From Rhodococcus qingshengii (lineage in GTDB: Bacteria; Actinomycetota; Actinomycetes; Mycobacteriales; Mycobacteriaceae): a stretch of 64,000 bases of DNA. Within the stretch, counting starts at the first letter, position 1. Every line of letters begins with the position of its first letter. The translations under genes and the position numbers were made by a program. Below, piece by piece: positions 8,629-20,689 of this stretch. Location: positions 361,626 through 425,625 of the forward strand of contig NZ_JAJNCL010000002.1 in assembly GCF_021025955.1 (NCBI RefSeq), read 5' to 3'. A model generated the notes under the pieces. It made no database searches, had not been told where the DNA came from, and was given only the letters and a program-made list of their open reading frames with translations.

Positions 8629-9921
8629 GTGCTCACAACCGGACTTGATCCTCATGACGTCTCCGCCATCGATGCCGATGTCCTCTGGCACCCGTACGGA
8701 TCGTTTCCCGCGTCGACTCGTCCGCTGATCGTCGACTCTGCCCAGGGGGCCACCCTCACGCTCTCCGACGGCCGGCGACTGGTCGACGGGATGAGCTCGT
8801 GGTGGGCCGCCATTCACGGCTACCGCAATCCCGTGCTCGACGCCGCGGCCGCGCGACAGCTGGGCAAGATGAGCCATGTCATGTTCGGTGGACTGACGCA
8901 CGAACCCGCCGCTCGCCTCGGACGACTACTGGTCGACATCACACCACCACGCCTCGACAAGGTGTTTCTCTCCGATTCCGGTTCGGTGGCCGTCGAGGTC
9001 GCCGTGAAGATGTGCCTGCAGTACTGGCGAAGTCTCGGCAAACCGTCGAAGAACCGATTGATGACCTGGCGGGGCGGATACCACGGTGACACCTTCACCC
9101 CCATGAGCGTCTGCGACCCCGACGGCGGCATGCACTCTCTCTGGACCGATGTCCTGCGCGCGCAGGTCTTCGCGCAGACTCCCCCCGCGGACTATCGACC
9201 CGAGTACGCACAGGAGCTGGAAGCACTGCTGGCCGAGCATCACGACGAGCTGGCCGCGGTGATCGTCGAACCGGTAGTCCAGGGCGCCGGCGGAATGCGC
9301 TTCCACGACCCCGCATACCTGATCGACCTACGTAACCTCTGCGACAAATACCAAGTCCTCTTGGTCTTCGACGAGATAGCCACCGGATTCGGACGCACCG
9401 GAGAACTGTTCGCCGCCGATCACGCCGGCGTCACTCCCGACGTCATGTGCGTCGGCAAAGCACTGACCGGCGGGTACATGAGCCTGGCGGCAACGCTGTG
9501 CACCACGGAGATAGCGGAGACCATCACCGCCGGTGACGGCGGCGGGCTGATGCACGGCCCCACCTTCATGGGCAATCCACTCGCGTGCGCCGTCGCGGTC
9601 GCGTCGACCGAACTCCTGCTCGCGATGGACTGGCGGCGTGACGTCGCTGCCCTCGAACATGGTCTCGCTCGCGGCCTCGCCGAAGGCGTCACCATTCCCG
9701 GGGTCGTCGATGTCCGCGTCAAAGGCGGAATCGGAGTGATCGAACTCGAACAGCCGGTCGACATGCAGAGCGCGACCGATGCAGCCGTCGACGCCGGCGT
9801 CTGGCTACGACCGTTCCGAAACCTCGTCTACGCGATGCCGCCTTACCTCTGCTCGGAGGCAGAGGTGGAACAGATCACAGCCGGAATGCTTGCAACCGCC
9901 CGCAGCCAGGCAAAACGGTGA
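8629..9921 (+). CDS. bioA: Adenosylmethionine-8-amino-7-oxononanoate aminotransferase
   Basis: The 430-residue class III aminotransferase makes 7,8-diaminopelargonate with SAM as amino donor. It starts [20 protein letters not shown], the bioA-type opening, and has [13 protein letters not shown], the PLP-site Asp in [15 protein letters not shown] and the PLP lysine in [14 protein letters not shown] at 8629 is the chosen start: no ribosome site precedes it and a -10-like TAGGGT lies 8 bp upstream, consistent with leaderless translation. bioB is not in this window. The next gene (glgX) begins 57 bp downstream. Confidence 0.95.
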   Translation: MLTTGLDPHDVSAIDADVLWHPYGSFPASTRPLIVDSAQGATLTLSDGRRLVDGMSSWWAAIHGYRNPVLDAAAARQLGKMSHVMFGGLTHEPAARLGRLLVDITPPRLDKVFLSDSGSVAVEVAVKMCLQYWRSLGKPSKNRLMTWRGGYHGDTFTPMSVCDPDGGMHSLWTDVLRAQVFAQTPPADYRPEYAQELEALLAEHHDELAAVIVEPVVQGAGGMRFHDPAYLIDLRNLCDKYQVLLVFDEIATGFGRTGELFAADHAGVTPDVMCVGKALTGGYMSLAATLCTTEIAETITAGDGGGLMHGPTFMGNPLACAVAVASTELLLAMDWRRDVAALEHGLARGLAEGVTIPGVVDVRVKGGIGVIELEQPVDMQSATDAAVDAGVWLRPFRNLVYAMPPYLCSEAEVEQITAGMLATARSQAKR

Positions 9922-9978
9922 TCAGCGGCGTAGACAGTCGACAAGATTCGATCGGCTGCACCCGATAGGGTCTGATTC

Positions 9979-12318
<2,340 letters not shown>

Positions 12319-12331
12319 GGGAGACGTGCAC

Positions 12332-14698
12332 ATGGCCCCGATAACCAGCACCTACCGACTGCAGTTGCGCCCGGACGCGTTCACCCTTCGTGATGCGGCC
12401 GCACTGGTGGACTACTTCGAGGCGTTGGGGGTCTCGCATCTCTATCTCTCTCCCATCCTCACTGCGACGTCCGGATCGACGCACGGCTACGATGTCACCG
12501 ATCCGACAACCGTGTCCGAAGGACTTGGTGGCCGCGAGGCCTTGGTGGAGCTCTCGCGCGCGGTTCGATCACGTGGGATGGGCCTGATCGTCGATCTGGT
12601 CCCCAACCATGTCGGTGTCGCCAAACCTCGCGAAAATGCTTGGTGGTGGGACGTTCTCACACATGGACGAGGGTCGGAGTACGCAGATTTCTTCGACATC
12701 GACTGGGCCGACGACAACGGAGCCAACGGCGCCGACGGAAAACTCTCGCTCCCGGTGCTGGGCAGCCAAGACGATCTCGAAGCCCTGACTGTCGAGAAAG
12801 ACGGCGAGGAAACACTTCTCGCGTTCTACGAGCACCGCTTCCCCGTCGCTGCCGGTACTGAATTCGGATCTCCACAGGAGGTGCACTCCAGGCAGTCGTA
12901 CCGACTCGTACCGTGGAACGCCGGGATCATCAACTACCGACGGTTCTTTGCCGTCAACGAACTCGCTGCGCTGCGCCAGGAGGACCCCCAAGTCTTCGAA
13001 CTCTGCCATCGGCAAGTGAAGTCGTGGGTCGACGAAGGACTGATCGACGGCGTTCGCATCGATCACCCGGACGGACTCGCAAATCCGGCGGAATATCTCG
13101 GGCGCCTTCGAGAACTGATCGGACCAGATCAGTGGCTCGTGATCGAAAAGATCCTCGGCCATACGGAACCACTCGATCCGATGCTCCCGATCGACGGCAC
13201 CACCGGATACGACGCCCTCAATCAGCTGGGCGGCATCTTCGTCGATCCCGCCGCCGAACTCGAATTGACCGAACTCTCTGCAGATTTGACCGGCGACGAC
13301 GGGGACAGTACGTGGTTGCATCACACCGAACGTCAGTTCAAACGCGACACCGGGCGCGGTGACCTGGCACCCGAGGTTCGCAGGCTCGTGCGTGCAATCC
13401 GACGCGAAACCGGAAGTCGTTGCAGTGAGACCGAACTGAACGACGCAGTTGTCGTCGCGATCGCCCGGATGCCGGTATATCGATCCGACTACAGTCCCCT
13501 TGCCGGTTTAGCCGCTCGTACCGTCGGCGACATGCACGAGTTGGCCCCTGGGCATGAATCATCGTTCAACGTGTTGGCGCAATCCCTGGTGGATGGTGGT
13601 GAAGCCGCAGTTCGCTTCCAGCAGGTGTGCGGCGCTGTCATGGCCAAGTCCGTCGAAGATCGACTCTTCTATCGAACGGCGCGCCTGGTCTCGCGTCAGG
13701 AAGTCGGCGGCAACCCGGCATCGCTTGCTGTCTCCGTCGCCGAATTCCATCTCCACAACGCAGACCGAGCGAAGCAGTGGCCGCGCGCGATGACGAGTCT
13801 GTCCACTCACGACACCAAACGCGGTGAGGACGTGCGGGCGCGGATCGGTGTTCTGTCCCAAGTGTCGACCCTGTGGTCCCGGCTGATTCGCGACTGGGAA
13901 GGCGTCTGCCCCAGCCCTGATCCACTGACCGGATTGTTTCTGTGGCAGAACATCATCGGCGTGTGGCCGGCCGACGGGCGTTCGGCAGCCTCGGTTCCCG
14001 AGCTGCGCGAGCGTATACACGCCTATGCAGAGAAGGCTGTCCGCGAATCCGGCGCAAAGACTTCCTGGAACGATCCGGACGTCGACTTCGAATCGGACGT
14101 GCACAGGTGGATCGACGAGGTGATCGACGGTCCGGTCGGTGATTCGGTCAGCGAGTTCGTCGGCCGGATCGCTCGTCACGGCTGGTCGGACTCCCTGGGC
14201 CAAAAGCTGCTCCAACTCCTCGGGCCTGGCGTTCCCGACATCTATCAGGGCACTGAGCTGTGGGAGGACTCGTTGGTCGATCCGGACAACCGGCGCCTTG
14301 TCGACTACGGAGCGAGGCGATCACTCCTCGAAGCCGACGCCGCGACGATCGACGCGACGGGAGCCGCAAAGTTGCGCCTCGTTCGCACGGCGCTGACGTT
14401 GCGGCGCGAGAATCCCTCGTGGTTCGAGCGCGGTGAGTACCGGCCGATCTTCGCTTCAGGTTCCGCGTCCGGCCATCTGGTCGGGTTCTCGCGCGGCCCC
14501 GTCGGCGAATCGGCCAGAGTCGTTGCTCTGGCGACGCGGCATTCGCTCGGACTCTCGGCGCATGGTTGGCGAGATACTCGGATCGACCTTCCCGATGGCG
14601 ACTGGGTCGATGCACTGAGCGGACGGCCCGTCACGTCCGCGGATGCGCGGGACATTTTCGACGCCGGGCCTTGTGCGCTGTTGACCAGAGCGCTCTGA
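12332..14698 (+). CDS. treY: Maltooligosyl trehalose synthase
   Basis: This GH13-family enzyme of about 788 residues isomerises the reducing-end alpha-1,4 bond of maltodextrin to the alpha,alpha-1,1 bond of trehalose. Family marks are the opening STYRLQLRPDAFTLRDAA, LYLSPILTATSGSTHGYDVTD, VDLVPNHVGVA, IDGVRIDHPDGLANPAEYL and TSLSTHDTKRGEDVRARI. An in-frame GTG at 12326 is possible. However, GAGGGAG at 12317-12323 leaves 8 nt to ATG 12332 and only 2 nt to the GTG, so ATG is preferred. It follows glgX closely. The expected partner treZ is 14.8 kb away, an unusual separation. Confidence 0.95.
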   Translation: MAPITSTYRLQLRPDAFTLRDAAALVDYFEALGVSHLYLSPILTATSGSTHGYDVTDPTTVSEGLGGREALVELSRAVRSRGMGLIVDLVPNHVGVAKPRENAWWWDVLTHGRGSEYADFFDIDWADDNGANGADGKLSLPVLGSQDDLEALTVEKDGEETLLAFYEHRFPVAAGTEFGSPQEVHSRQSYRLVPWNAGIINYRRFFAVNELAALRQEDPQVFELCHRQVKSWVDEGLIDGVRIDHPDGLANPAEYLGRLRELIGPDQWLVIEKILGHTEPLDPMLPIDGTTGYDALNQLGGIFVDPAAELELTELSADLTGDDGDSTWLHHTERQFKRDTGRGDLAPEVRRLVRAIRRETGSRCSETELNDAVVVAIARMPVYRSDYSPLAGLAARTVGDMHELAPGHESSFNVLAQSLVDGGEAAVRFQQVCGAVMAKSVEDRLFYRTARLVSRQEVGGNPASLAVSVAEFHLHNADRAKQWPRAMTSLSTHDTKRGEDVRARIGVLSQVSTLWSRLIRDWEGVCPSPDPLTGLFLWQNIIGVWPADGRSAASVPELRERIHAYAEKAVRESGAKTSWNDPDVDFESDVHRWIDEVIDGPVGDSVSEFVGRIARHGWSDSLGQKLLQLLGPGVPDIYQGTELWEDSLVDPDNRRLVDYGARRSLLEADAATIDATGAAKLRLVRTALTLRRENPSWFERGEYRPIFASGSASGHLVGFSRGPVGESARVVALATRHSLGLSAHGWRDTRIDLPDGDWVDALSGRPVTSADARDIFDAGPCALLTRAL

Positions 14699-14792
14699 GC
14701 GATTTCCGCTGACTGGACATTCCCGCCCGAAAAGAACTTCGTCGCGCTAACTTCCGAAGAGCAGATTGTCACCACTATTCGGAGGTTTGAGC

Positions 14793-15605
14793 ATGACTGC
14801 CAGTCGATTCACCGGGAAAGTCGCCTTCATCACCGGGGCAGCCCGCGGTCAGGGGCGCGCTGAAACGGTCCGCCTGGCAAAAGAGGGCGCAGACATCATC
14901 GCCGTCGACGCATGTGTTCAGTTCGAATCCACCTCGTATGCCGGCGCCACCGAAGACGACCTTGCCGAAACCGTAGAACTGGTCAAGGCACTGGACCGTC
15001 GAATTGTCGCCACCAAGACAGATGTCCGCGACTTCGCTGCTCTGTCCGCGGCGCTCGCGGCCGGCATCAACGAATTAGGGCGCCTCGACGTCGTCGTCGC
15101 GAACGCCGGAATCTGCTCTGCCAACATGTCGTGGGAAATCACGCCCGAGCAGTGGCAGGAAACGCTCGACGTCAACCTGACCGGCGTCTTCCACACCGCA
15201 AAGGCAGCAATCCCGCACCTGATTGAACAGGGCACCGGCGGCTCGATCATCTTCACCAGTTCCGTGGCAGGCCTGCGCGGGCTCCCCTTCCTCGGCCACT
15301 ACGTCGCGAGCAAACACGGCATCACCGGCCTGGCGAAGACGATGGCCTCGGAATTGGGGCAGTACAACATTCGGGTCAACACCATTCACCCGCACGGCGT
15401 GGAAACCGGCATGCAGATGACCGACATGAGGCCACTCATCGACGCAAACGCTCACACGCTCGGCCCGATCTTCATGCAAACCTTGCCCGATCCCGTCAGC
15501 CAGCCCGAGGACATTGCAGCCGCCGTCGCGTTCCTCGGTTCCGACGAAGCCCACCACATCACGGGGATCGCCATGCCACTGGATTTGGGAACGCTGATCC
15601 GCTGA
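14793..15605 (+). CDS. Mycofactocin-coupled SDR family oxidoreductase
   Basis: 270 residues of a classical short-chain dehydrogenase fold. The N-terminal TGAARGQGRAETVRLAKEGA and the extended loop after IIAVDACVQFE are the features of the subfamily that keeps NAD bound and passes electrons to mycofactocin. The catalytic set is Ser in IIFTSSVAG, Tyr-x-x-x-Lys in HYVASKHG and Asn in NAGICSA. The substrate is probably an alcohol or carveol-like compound but cannot be read from sequence. The start ATG at 14793 has GGAGG at 14781-14785. It is a single-gene unit ending in a strong hairpin, and the first gene of the accessory block. Confidence 0.88.
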   Translation: MTASRFTGKVAFITGAARGQGRAETVRLAKEGADIIAVDACVQFESTSYAGATEDDLAETVELVKALDRRIVATKTDVRDFAALSAALAAGINELGRLDVVVANAGICSANMSWEITPEQWQETLDVNLTGVFHTAKAAIPHLIEQGTGGSIIFTSSVAGLRGLPFLGHYVASKHGITGLAKTMASELGQYNIRVNTIHPHGVETGMQMTDMRPLIDANAHTLGPIFMQTLPDPVSQPEDIAAAVAFLGSDEAHHITGIAMPLDLGTLIR

Positions 15606-15626
15606 TCGAATCTTCTCGAGTTTGTC

Positions 15627-15660
15627 CCGTCCTCGGGGAATATCGCTTCCCCGAGGACGG
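15627..15660 (+). terminator. Strong hairpin after the SDR gene
   Basis: CCGTCCTCGGGGAA at 15627-15640 pairs perfectly over 14 bp with TTCCCCGAGGACGG at 15647-15660 around a 6-nt loop. It begins 22 bp after the stop codon and ends 11 bp before the next start, so it probably separates the two transcripts. Confidence 0.8.
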
Positions 15661-15671
15661 TTGCGCGACAC

Positions 15672-16601
15672 ATGACCAAAACTGTTGTAGCGCAGACATA
15701 CGGAACGCCCGAGGTCCTGAAGCTGGTTGACGTGGATCTACCCTCGCCTGAGTCAGGAGAAGTCCTGGTCGATGTCAAAGCGATCGGCGTGAACCCCTTC
15801 GACTTCAAGCTCTACAGCGGCGCATTCGGCACCGACCCCGAGAAACTTCCGATCCGCCTCGGCGGCGAGGCAGCGGGTGTCGTCTCGGCCGTCGGTGACG
15901 GTGTCACCGACGTAGCCGTCGGCGACGAGGTGATCGTCAGCCCTGGCAACGGTCTGTACGCCGAACAGGTAGTTGTGCCGGTCTCCTCGGTCACCGCGAA
16001 GCCCGCCGGCATCAGCTGGGAACAGGCGGCCGGCCTCCTTCTTGTAGGCGGAACTGCAGTCGACGCCCTCGACACCATTCGAGTCGGCTCCGGGGACACC
16101 GTCCTCATCCACGGCGCGTCCGGCGGTGTCGGCGCGATTGCCGTCCAGCTGGCAGTTGCTCGTGGAGCCACCGTGATCGGCACCGCGGGAGCCTCCAATC
16201 AGGACTACGTGCGTTCACTCGGCGCGACGCCAGTCCTCTACGGCGAAGGACTCGAAGCGCGTGTTCGTAAACTCGCACCGAACGGCGTCGATGCGGCATT
16301 CGACACCGCCGGAACGGACGAAGCCGTAGATGCATCTCTGGCTTTGGTCACCGACAAGAGTCGCATCGTCACCATCGTCGCGTTCGGGCGAGCTCAGACC
16401 GACGGCTTCGCTTCCGTAGGCGGCGGTAATCCGGCGAGCGCCGAAGCCCGGTTGAAGGCGCGATCCGAACTGGTCGAACAAGCCGGATCCGGACACCTCA
16501 TCGTGAAGATCGCCAAGACCTTCCCGCTCGCGGACGTCGCACTCGCTCACGCCGAGTTGCAAAGTTCGCACCCCGCCGGGAAGTTCATCCTGATTCCGTA
16601 A
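15672..16601 (+). CDS. Zinc-independent MDR-family NADP-dependent oxidoreductase (quinone oxidoreductase-like)
   Basis: 309 residues of the medium-chain dehydrogenase/reductase superfamily. An N-terminal GroES-like domain (ETYGTPEVLKLVDVDLP-like opening, GVNPFDFKLYSG) is followed by a Rossmann domain with IHGASGGVGAIAVQLAVARGA around residues 140-160. The catalytic- and structural-zinc cysteines of alcohol dehydrogenases are absent. The family reduces quinones or enones with NADPH. Only 11 bp separate it from the upstream hairpin, so the promoter may lie within or before that hairpin, or the gene may be read through from the SDR. It is convergent with the thioesterase gene. Confidence 0.87.
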   Translation: MTKTVVAQTYGTPEVLKLVDVDLPSPESGEVLVDVKAIGVNPFDFKLYSGAFGTDPEKLPIRLGGEAAGVVSAVGDGVTDVAVGDEVIVSPGNGLYAEQVVVPVSSVTAKPAGISWEQAAGLLLVGGTAVDALDTIRVGSGDTVLIHGASGGVGAIAVQLAVARGATVIGTAGASNQDYVRSLGATPVLYGEGLEARVRKLAPNGVDAAFDTAGTDEAVDASLALVTDKSRIVTIVAFGRAQTDGFASVGGGNPASAEARLKARSELVEQAGSGHLIVKIAKTFPLADVALAHAELQSSHPAGKFILIP

Positions 16602-16619
16602 CCTTCAGGACTGCCTTGA

Positions 16620-17039
16620 CTAGGCCTTAGAGGCGAGTGGAACCAACAGGGTGGTGCCGAACGCGACGAGCACCGATTCGCCTTCGCGTTCGGCATGTAC
16701 CTCGGCAGTGACGAACACCTGCTTGCGCCCAGACTTGACCGAGCGCGCCGTGGCGACAAATGCGGTTCCGACGCCCGGACTCACGAAATTGACCGCGCAG
16801 TTGGACGCCGCCACGACACCCACCTGTGTGAAGGCAGCGAACCCGCACGCGGTGTCGACTAGCCCCGCCACGAGCGCGGCGTGCAAGTGTCCCGCGTACT
16901 GGCCCAAATCCTCACGCCACTCGAGCCTCAGACGCACATGACCCGGTTCTGCCTCCGTGACTTCGAACCCAGCCCAACGGTTGAAGGCCGCCGACGCGTT
17001 GACCGCGCGCAACTGTTCGAGCATTTCAGAATTAGCCAT
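16620..17039 (-). CDS. PaaI/YigI-type hotdog-fold thioesterase
   Basis: A single-domain hotdog protein of 139 residues, resembling PaaI-like acyl-CoA thioesterases. GHLHAALVAGLVDTACGFAAFTQ contains the helix and the acidic catalytic position (Asp in VDTACG), and ASNCAVNFVSPGVG forms the following strand. The substrate is unknown. ATG at 17039 is the start, and this ATG is itself inside the palindrome bound by the divergent TetR protein. The gene is therefore probably the direct target of that regulator. Confidence 0.85.
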   Translation of the reverse strand: MANSEMLEQLRAVNASAAFNRWAGFEVTEAEPGHVRLRLEWREDLGQYAGHLHAALVAGLVDTACGFAAFTQVGVVAASNCAVNFVSPGVGTAFVATARSVKSGRKQVFVTAEVHAEREGESVLVAFGTTLLVPLASKA

Positions 17040-17054
17040 GTAGACCAGTCTACA
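17039..17054. promoter_or_regulatory. LmrA/YxaF-like TetR operator between the thioesterase and regulator genes
   Basis: TGTAGAC-CA-GTCTACA is a perfect 7-bp inverted repeat with a 2-bp spacer. It covers the first base(s) of the thioesterase start codon and lies just before the TetR gene. The TAGACC/GTCTA core resembles the operators of the LmrA/YxaF branch of TetR regulators, to which the adjacent protein belongs. Confidence 0.8.
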
Positions 17055-17094
17055 TAGATTGTGGTGGATCACTGGGGTGTTTAAGCTCCAACTC

Positions 17095-17688
17095 GTGGCA
17101 ACTCCCCCGAAACACCGCGACGCACTTGTTCGAGCAGCGGCCGATCTTTTTCGTCGCCAGGGGTATGCGGCCACTGGACTCAACGAGATCCTCAAGTCGA
17201 GTGGGGCCCCGAAAGGTTCGCTGTACCACTACTTTCCCGGTGGTAAAGAGCAGATCGGCGCGGAGGTCGTTCGCGTCGGCGGGAAGTTGGTCGCAGACAC
17301 TCTGACAGAACTCGCCCACAACCAACCGGACGCCGGGTCGCTTCTACGCGAGTACGCGCGGTTGCTGGTCGGATGGGTGAGCGAATCCGGATTCCACGAA
17401 GGCTCTCCGATCACGACGGTACTGTTGGAGCTCGCCCCCGATTCGGAGAGTGTCACCACCGCCGGACAGGCGGTCTATCGACAGTGGTCATCGCTATTGC
17501 GCGACTCACTGATCGGGTCCGGTGTCGCAAGCACCCGAGCGGAACGCCTTGCCGTCCTGGCGGTGTCGGCGCTCGAGGGTTCGCTGGTTCGGGCTCGCGT
17601 CGAACAATCAGGTCAGCCGATTCTCGACTCCCTCGGCGAAGTCGCCGACTTGTTCGATGGCGCGATCGCGGCGGCGAACTCTCACTGA
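17095..17688 (+). CDS. TetR-family regulator, LmrA/YxaF type
   Basis: About 197 residues from GTG 17095; GTG 17077 and TTG 17059 are possible longer starts and none has a convincing ribosome site. The N-terminal helix-turn-helix contains AADLFRRQGYAATGLNEILKSSGAPKGSLYHYFPGGKEQI. The APKGSLYHYFPGGKE form is typical of the LmrA/YxaF-like branch, which in Bacillus responds to flavonoids or drugs. It is divergent from the thioesterase, with a perfect palindrome between, so autoregulation and control of the thioesterase are likely. It is convergent with the DMT exporter, with a 34-bp gap. Confidence 0.87.
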   Translation: MATPPKHRDALVRAAADLFRRQGYAATGLNEILKSSGAPKGSLYHYFPGGKEQIGAEVVRVGGKLVADTLTELAHNQPDAGSLLREYARLLVGWVSESGFHEGSPITTVLLELAPDSESVTTAGQAVYRQWSSLLRDSLIGSGVASTRAERLAVLAVSALEGSLVRARVEQSGQPILDSLGEVADLFDGAIAAANSH

Positions 17689-17722
17689 GCGAACGCGACC
17701 TGAGCGAACGGCACTCTCGGTC

Positions 17723-18619
17723 TCATGAAGGCGCCGAAAGGTACGTTCGCTCGGAATCGGAGGGTGGGTCAGCCGACTTCTCGGCCCCACCTCGAGCACC
17801 ACCTCGGGCCGCGCCGACACCGGCGACGACGACGCAAGCGATACCGGCCACAGCCAGAATGCTCGGTACCTGATGCAGCACAACCAAACCGATGAGCTGA
17901 GCGAACGCAGGCTCGAGACTCATCAGCGTGCCGAACGCCGCCGTGGAGAGCCTGCGCAGCGAGACCATCTCCAGGACGAAGGGGACGACGGGCAGCAAAA
18001 TCGCGAGCCCGAGTCCCACGAGAATCAGGTGCGGGGTCAGTCGCCCAACGGCCGAGTGCCCCACCGCAATTGTCGCTGCCAGTCCGGCAACCGCCATCGA
18101 CACCGCCAGCCCGTTGATACCGGCAACCTCGTCGCCGACACGCTGGGTGAGCAGAATGTACATTGCCCAGCAGAGTGCGGCACCGAGTGCATAAGCCACG
18201 CCGACCAGGTCGACCGTGCCCGCCCACGGCTCGGTCAGAAGCACTACTCCGGCGCCGGCCAGAACCGGCCACAGAACGCGGCCACGCCCCCGCAGCAATG
18301 CAACTGTCAGCGGACCCAAGAACTCCAACGCGCTTGCCGTTCCCAGCGGAAGGCGCTCCACAGCCGCCATGAACAGGAGCGTCATCCCGGCGGTGACCAC
18401 ACCGAGGACCACGCAGGCCAGAAACGCCTTGCGGGTGAACGCAGACGGCCGGGGTCTGACAATGATCAGAAGAATGATGCCTGCCCAGGCGAGTCGGACC
18501 CACGCTGCTCCGTCTGCGCCGAGCTGATCGATCAGACCCACCGACACGGCGAGCCCGAGCTGCACGCACAACATCGCCAGAACAGCCAGGCCGACGCCGG
18601 CCCGCGCTTTCGTATCCAT
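17723..18619 (-). CDS. DMT-superfamily (EamA/RhtA-like) exporter
   Basis: 298 residues with about ten hydrophobic helices in two EamA repeats ([31 protein letters not shown] opening; [18 protein letters not shown]; second repeat [23 protein letters not shown]). Similar proteins export amino acids or metabolites. ATG at 18619 is preferred over an upstream ATG at 18673, which would add 18 residues and run into the promoter of the divergent LysR gene. The divergent pairing suggests LysR control. The C-terminal tail is short and hydrophilic. Confidence 0.85.
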   Translation of the reverse strand: MDTKARAGVGLAVLAMLCVQLGLAVSVGLIDQLGADGAAWVRLAWAGIILLIIVRPRPSAFTRKAFLACVVLGVVTAGMTLLFMAAVERLPLGTASALEFLGPLTVALLRGRGRVLWPVLAGAGVVLLTEPWAGTVDLVGVAYALGAALCWAMYILLTQRVGDEVAGINGLAVSMAVAGLAATIAVGHSAVGRLTPHLILVGLGLAILLPVVPFVLEMVSLRRLSTAAFGTLMSLEPAFAQLIGLVVLHQVPSILAVAGIACVVVAGVGAARGGARGGAEKSADPPSDSERTYLSAPS

Positions 18620-18687
18620 AGCTGCATTGAACGGGAGGCCAACCGTTCGTGTCCACGCGATTTTGAGCCACATAATGTTGACGATTA

Positions 18688-19593
18688 GTGAATGATCAAG
18701 GGATGGAAACCCGTCGACTCCATCTCCTCCTCGAACTCTCGCGTCTTGGTTCGATGCGAGCCGTCGCCGAAGCTCACAACCTCACGACGTCGACGGTGTC
18801 CCAACAGCTCGCGGCCCTGACTACGGAAACCGGCACCGTGTTGATCGAGCCGGAAGGCCGACGCGTTCGCCTCACGCCTGCCGGACAACGACTTGCCGAT
18901 CATGCCGTCACGATCCTGGCGGCTCTCGACGCCGCTCGGCTGGACCTCGATCCGGACGCAGAACCGGTGGGGACTCTGCGAGTCGGCGGATTCGCGACTG
19001 CCATCAGAACCGCGATGCTCCCCGTCGCACAACGCCTGCAGCGAAGTCATCCGCAGGTGGACGTGGTGATCTGCGAATACGAACCCGTCGAGGCTTTTGC
19101 ACTCCTCGAGCGCGACGACCTCGACCTCGCACTGACCTACGACTACAATCTCGCCCCCGCGTCGCCAAGCCCTCTACTCGAGGCAATTCCGCTCTGGTCG
19201 ACGCCGTGGGGACTGTGTGTTCCCGACGACGCCAAAGCTCCCGACAAGTCCACAGAATCCGAAATCGATCTCCGCGCCTTCACAGACACGTCATGGATAG
19301 TGAACTCACGCAACACGGCAGACGAGCGCGCTGTGCGAACCCTCGCGTCGCTGGCCGGGTTCACCCCTCGGATCACTCACCAGATCGACAGTCTCGACTT
19401 GGTCGAACTCTTGATCCTCAGTGGTTACGGCGTGGGGCTGATGCCGCTCGAACGCAAGACCCGCGACGGCGTACGCGTCGTGCCGCTGACAGATCCGCCT
19501 GTCATCCTCACCGCGTATGCGGTGACGCGTCGCGGCCGATCGTCGTGGCCGCCGCTTCAGCTCGTACTGGACCGACTCACGGCCTACCGATAA
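18688..19593 (+). CDS. LysR-family transcriptional regulator
   Basis: 301 residues from GTG 18688, or 296 from ATG 18703, which lacks proper spacing to its purine tract. The N-terminal winged helix ([37 protein letters not shown]) and the substrate-binding part starting [17 protein letters not shown] are typical. A CATAAT hexamer at 18671-18676 stands 11 bp before the GTG, consistent with leaderless translation. It is divergent from the exporter and likely controls it through the 18620-18687 gap. Its stop lies one base from the stop of the convergent PLDc_N gene. Confidence 0.88.
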   Translation: MNDQGMETRRLHLLLELSRLGSMRAVAEAHNLTTSTVSQQLAALTTETGTVLIEPEGRRVRLTPAGQRLADHAVTILAALDAARLDLDPDAEPVGTLRVGGFATAIRTAMLPVAQRLQRSHPQVDVVICEYEPVEAFALLERDDLDLALTYDYNLAPASPSPLLEAIPLWSTPWGLCVPDDAKAPDKSTESEIDLRAFTDTSWIVNSRNTADERAVRTLASLAGFTPRITHQIDSLDLVELLILSGYGVGLMPLERKTRDGVRVVPLTDPPVILTAYAVTRRGRSSWPPLQLVLDRLTAYR

Positions 19594-19594
19594 C

Positions 19595-19951
19595 TCACAT
19601 CCGATCAGCGTCGCCGTCGCGGCGCTGCTGCATGGCAATTCGACGCTGCTCTTCCGCACGCTCACGGCACTGACGCAAGAAGGCTTCGTCCGCCGCCGGA
19701 TCCTGCGCAACGGCGCGTCCCGGACGCTCGTATTCGCCGTAACCGGTTGGGCCGACGTACCCACGCGGTGCGTTCTGCCCGCGACCGACCACCAGCCACA
19801 GCACCGACCCCAACGTGGGAAGGAAGATGATGATCAGAATCCAGACAACCTTGGGTAAGTACTGGATATAGGCGTCGTCTCTCGTGATGGCGTCGACGAT
19901 GCAAAAGATCCAGAGCAGCATCGTAATGAGGCCGAACAAGGCATAGGGCAC
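19595..19951 (-). CDS. PLDc_N-domain small membrane protein
   Basis: 118 residues. Two N-terminal membrane segments (about 4-22 and 36-56) carry the PLDc_N pattern, ending LPTLGSVLWLVVGRGQNAPRG. A hydrophilic, Arg/Gln-rich C-terminal half follows. The domain resembles the N-terminal membrane part of cardiolipin synthases, but no catalytic HKD motif follows, so enzyme activity is not expected. Such proteins are frequent in actinobacteria and their role is unknown. It is convergent with LysR, leaving one base between the stops. Confidence 0.8.
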   Translation of the reverse strand: MPYALFGLITMLLWIFCIVDAITRDDAYIQYLPKVVWILIIIFLPTLGSVLWLVVGRGQNAPRGYVGPTGYGEYERPGRAVAQDPAADEAFLRQCRERAEEQRRIAMQQRRDGDADRM

Positions 19952-20008
19952 GCTGGCGATTCCTCCCGAGTATAAAAAACCCTCGCCATGCTAGCTAAAA
20001 CAGACCGA

Positions 20009-20632
20009 TTAGTACATTAGATTCTGACGAATGTTGAACTCGAGCCACGTTCGATACGCGTCGACGTCCCAACCGCTGACACGACGCAATTGCTGGTGAA
20101 GCTGAGGCGAGACGAAGGCGGCAAGGATTCCGGCGGCCTTGTCGAGCGAAATCTCCGGCCTCAGCAAACCGTGTTCCGACAGGCCCTCCGCTATCGACAT
20201 CGCGTTGACTGCCGATTGCCCGGCTGATTCCTCGGACAGACGACGCATATCGGAATCGGCACCGGAGGATTCCACTGTGACCATCATGAGCGCGCCGGCG
20301 CGTTCGAGCAGCCCGATGCCCTGCGCCACGATCTGGGAGACGATCCGCCGAACGTCGTCAGGGTCCGAGGCCGAACTCGGCGCGCCGAGAGGAACCCACT
20401 CAGCATCGAGGGCCTCGGAGAGTGCCGCTTCGAAGATCTCGAGCTTTCCACCGGGGAACGCTGTGAACACGGTCCGATTGGCCACGCCGGCGGCGTCGGC
20501 AATCTGTTTGACAGTGGCGCTGACGTACCCGTCTCGCACGAACAGAGCTTGTGCCGCATCACGAATGAGTTCTCGGGTTCGCTGCGCAGAGGCCTCGCGC
20601 ACGCGGGAGTGATACTGGCGTTTGCCCTCCAT
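20009..20632 (-). CDS. TetR-family transcriptional regulator
   Basis: 207 residues. HTH region RTRELIRDAAQALFVRDGYVSATVKQIADAAGVANRTVFTAFPGGKLEIF, where the VANRTVFTAFPGG recognition helix is clear. ATG at 20632 is preferred to an upstream ATG at 20668 because the extra 12 residues lack family similarity. The DUF1918 gene is 57 bp upstream on the same strand. The target is unknown; the MFS gene across the divergent gap beyond the DUF1918 gene is one candidate. Confidence 0.85.
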   Translation of the reverse strand: MEGKRQYHSRVREASAQRTRELIRDAAQALFVRDGYVSATVKQIADAAGVANRTVFTAFPGGKLEIFEAALSEALDAEWVPLGAPSSASDPDDVRRIVSQIVAQGIGLLERAGALMMVTVESSGADSDMRRLSEESAGQSAVNAMSIAEGLSEHGLLRPEISLDKAAGILAAFVSPQLHQQLRRVSGWDVDAYRTWLEFNIRQNLMY

Positions 20633-20689
20633 TGCGCACACTCTAGCCGCATTCGATGCAACAGCCATGCATGGAAAGAACTGCGCAGA

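Noticed and set aside
17687..17752. Three copies of GAGCGAACG (two direct, one inverted) at the convergent ends of the TetR and DMT genes
   Set aside because: The inverted copy lies in the coding end of the DMT gene and the stem would have a 33-nt loop. It could be a weak terminator or chance, so it is not listed as a feature.
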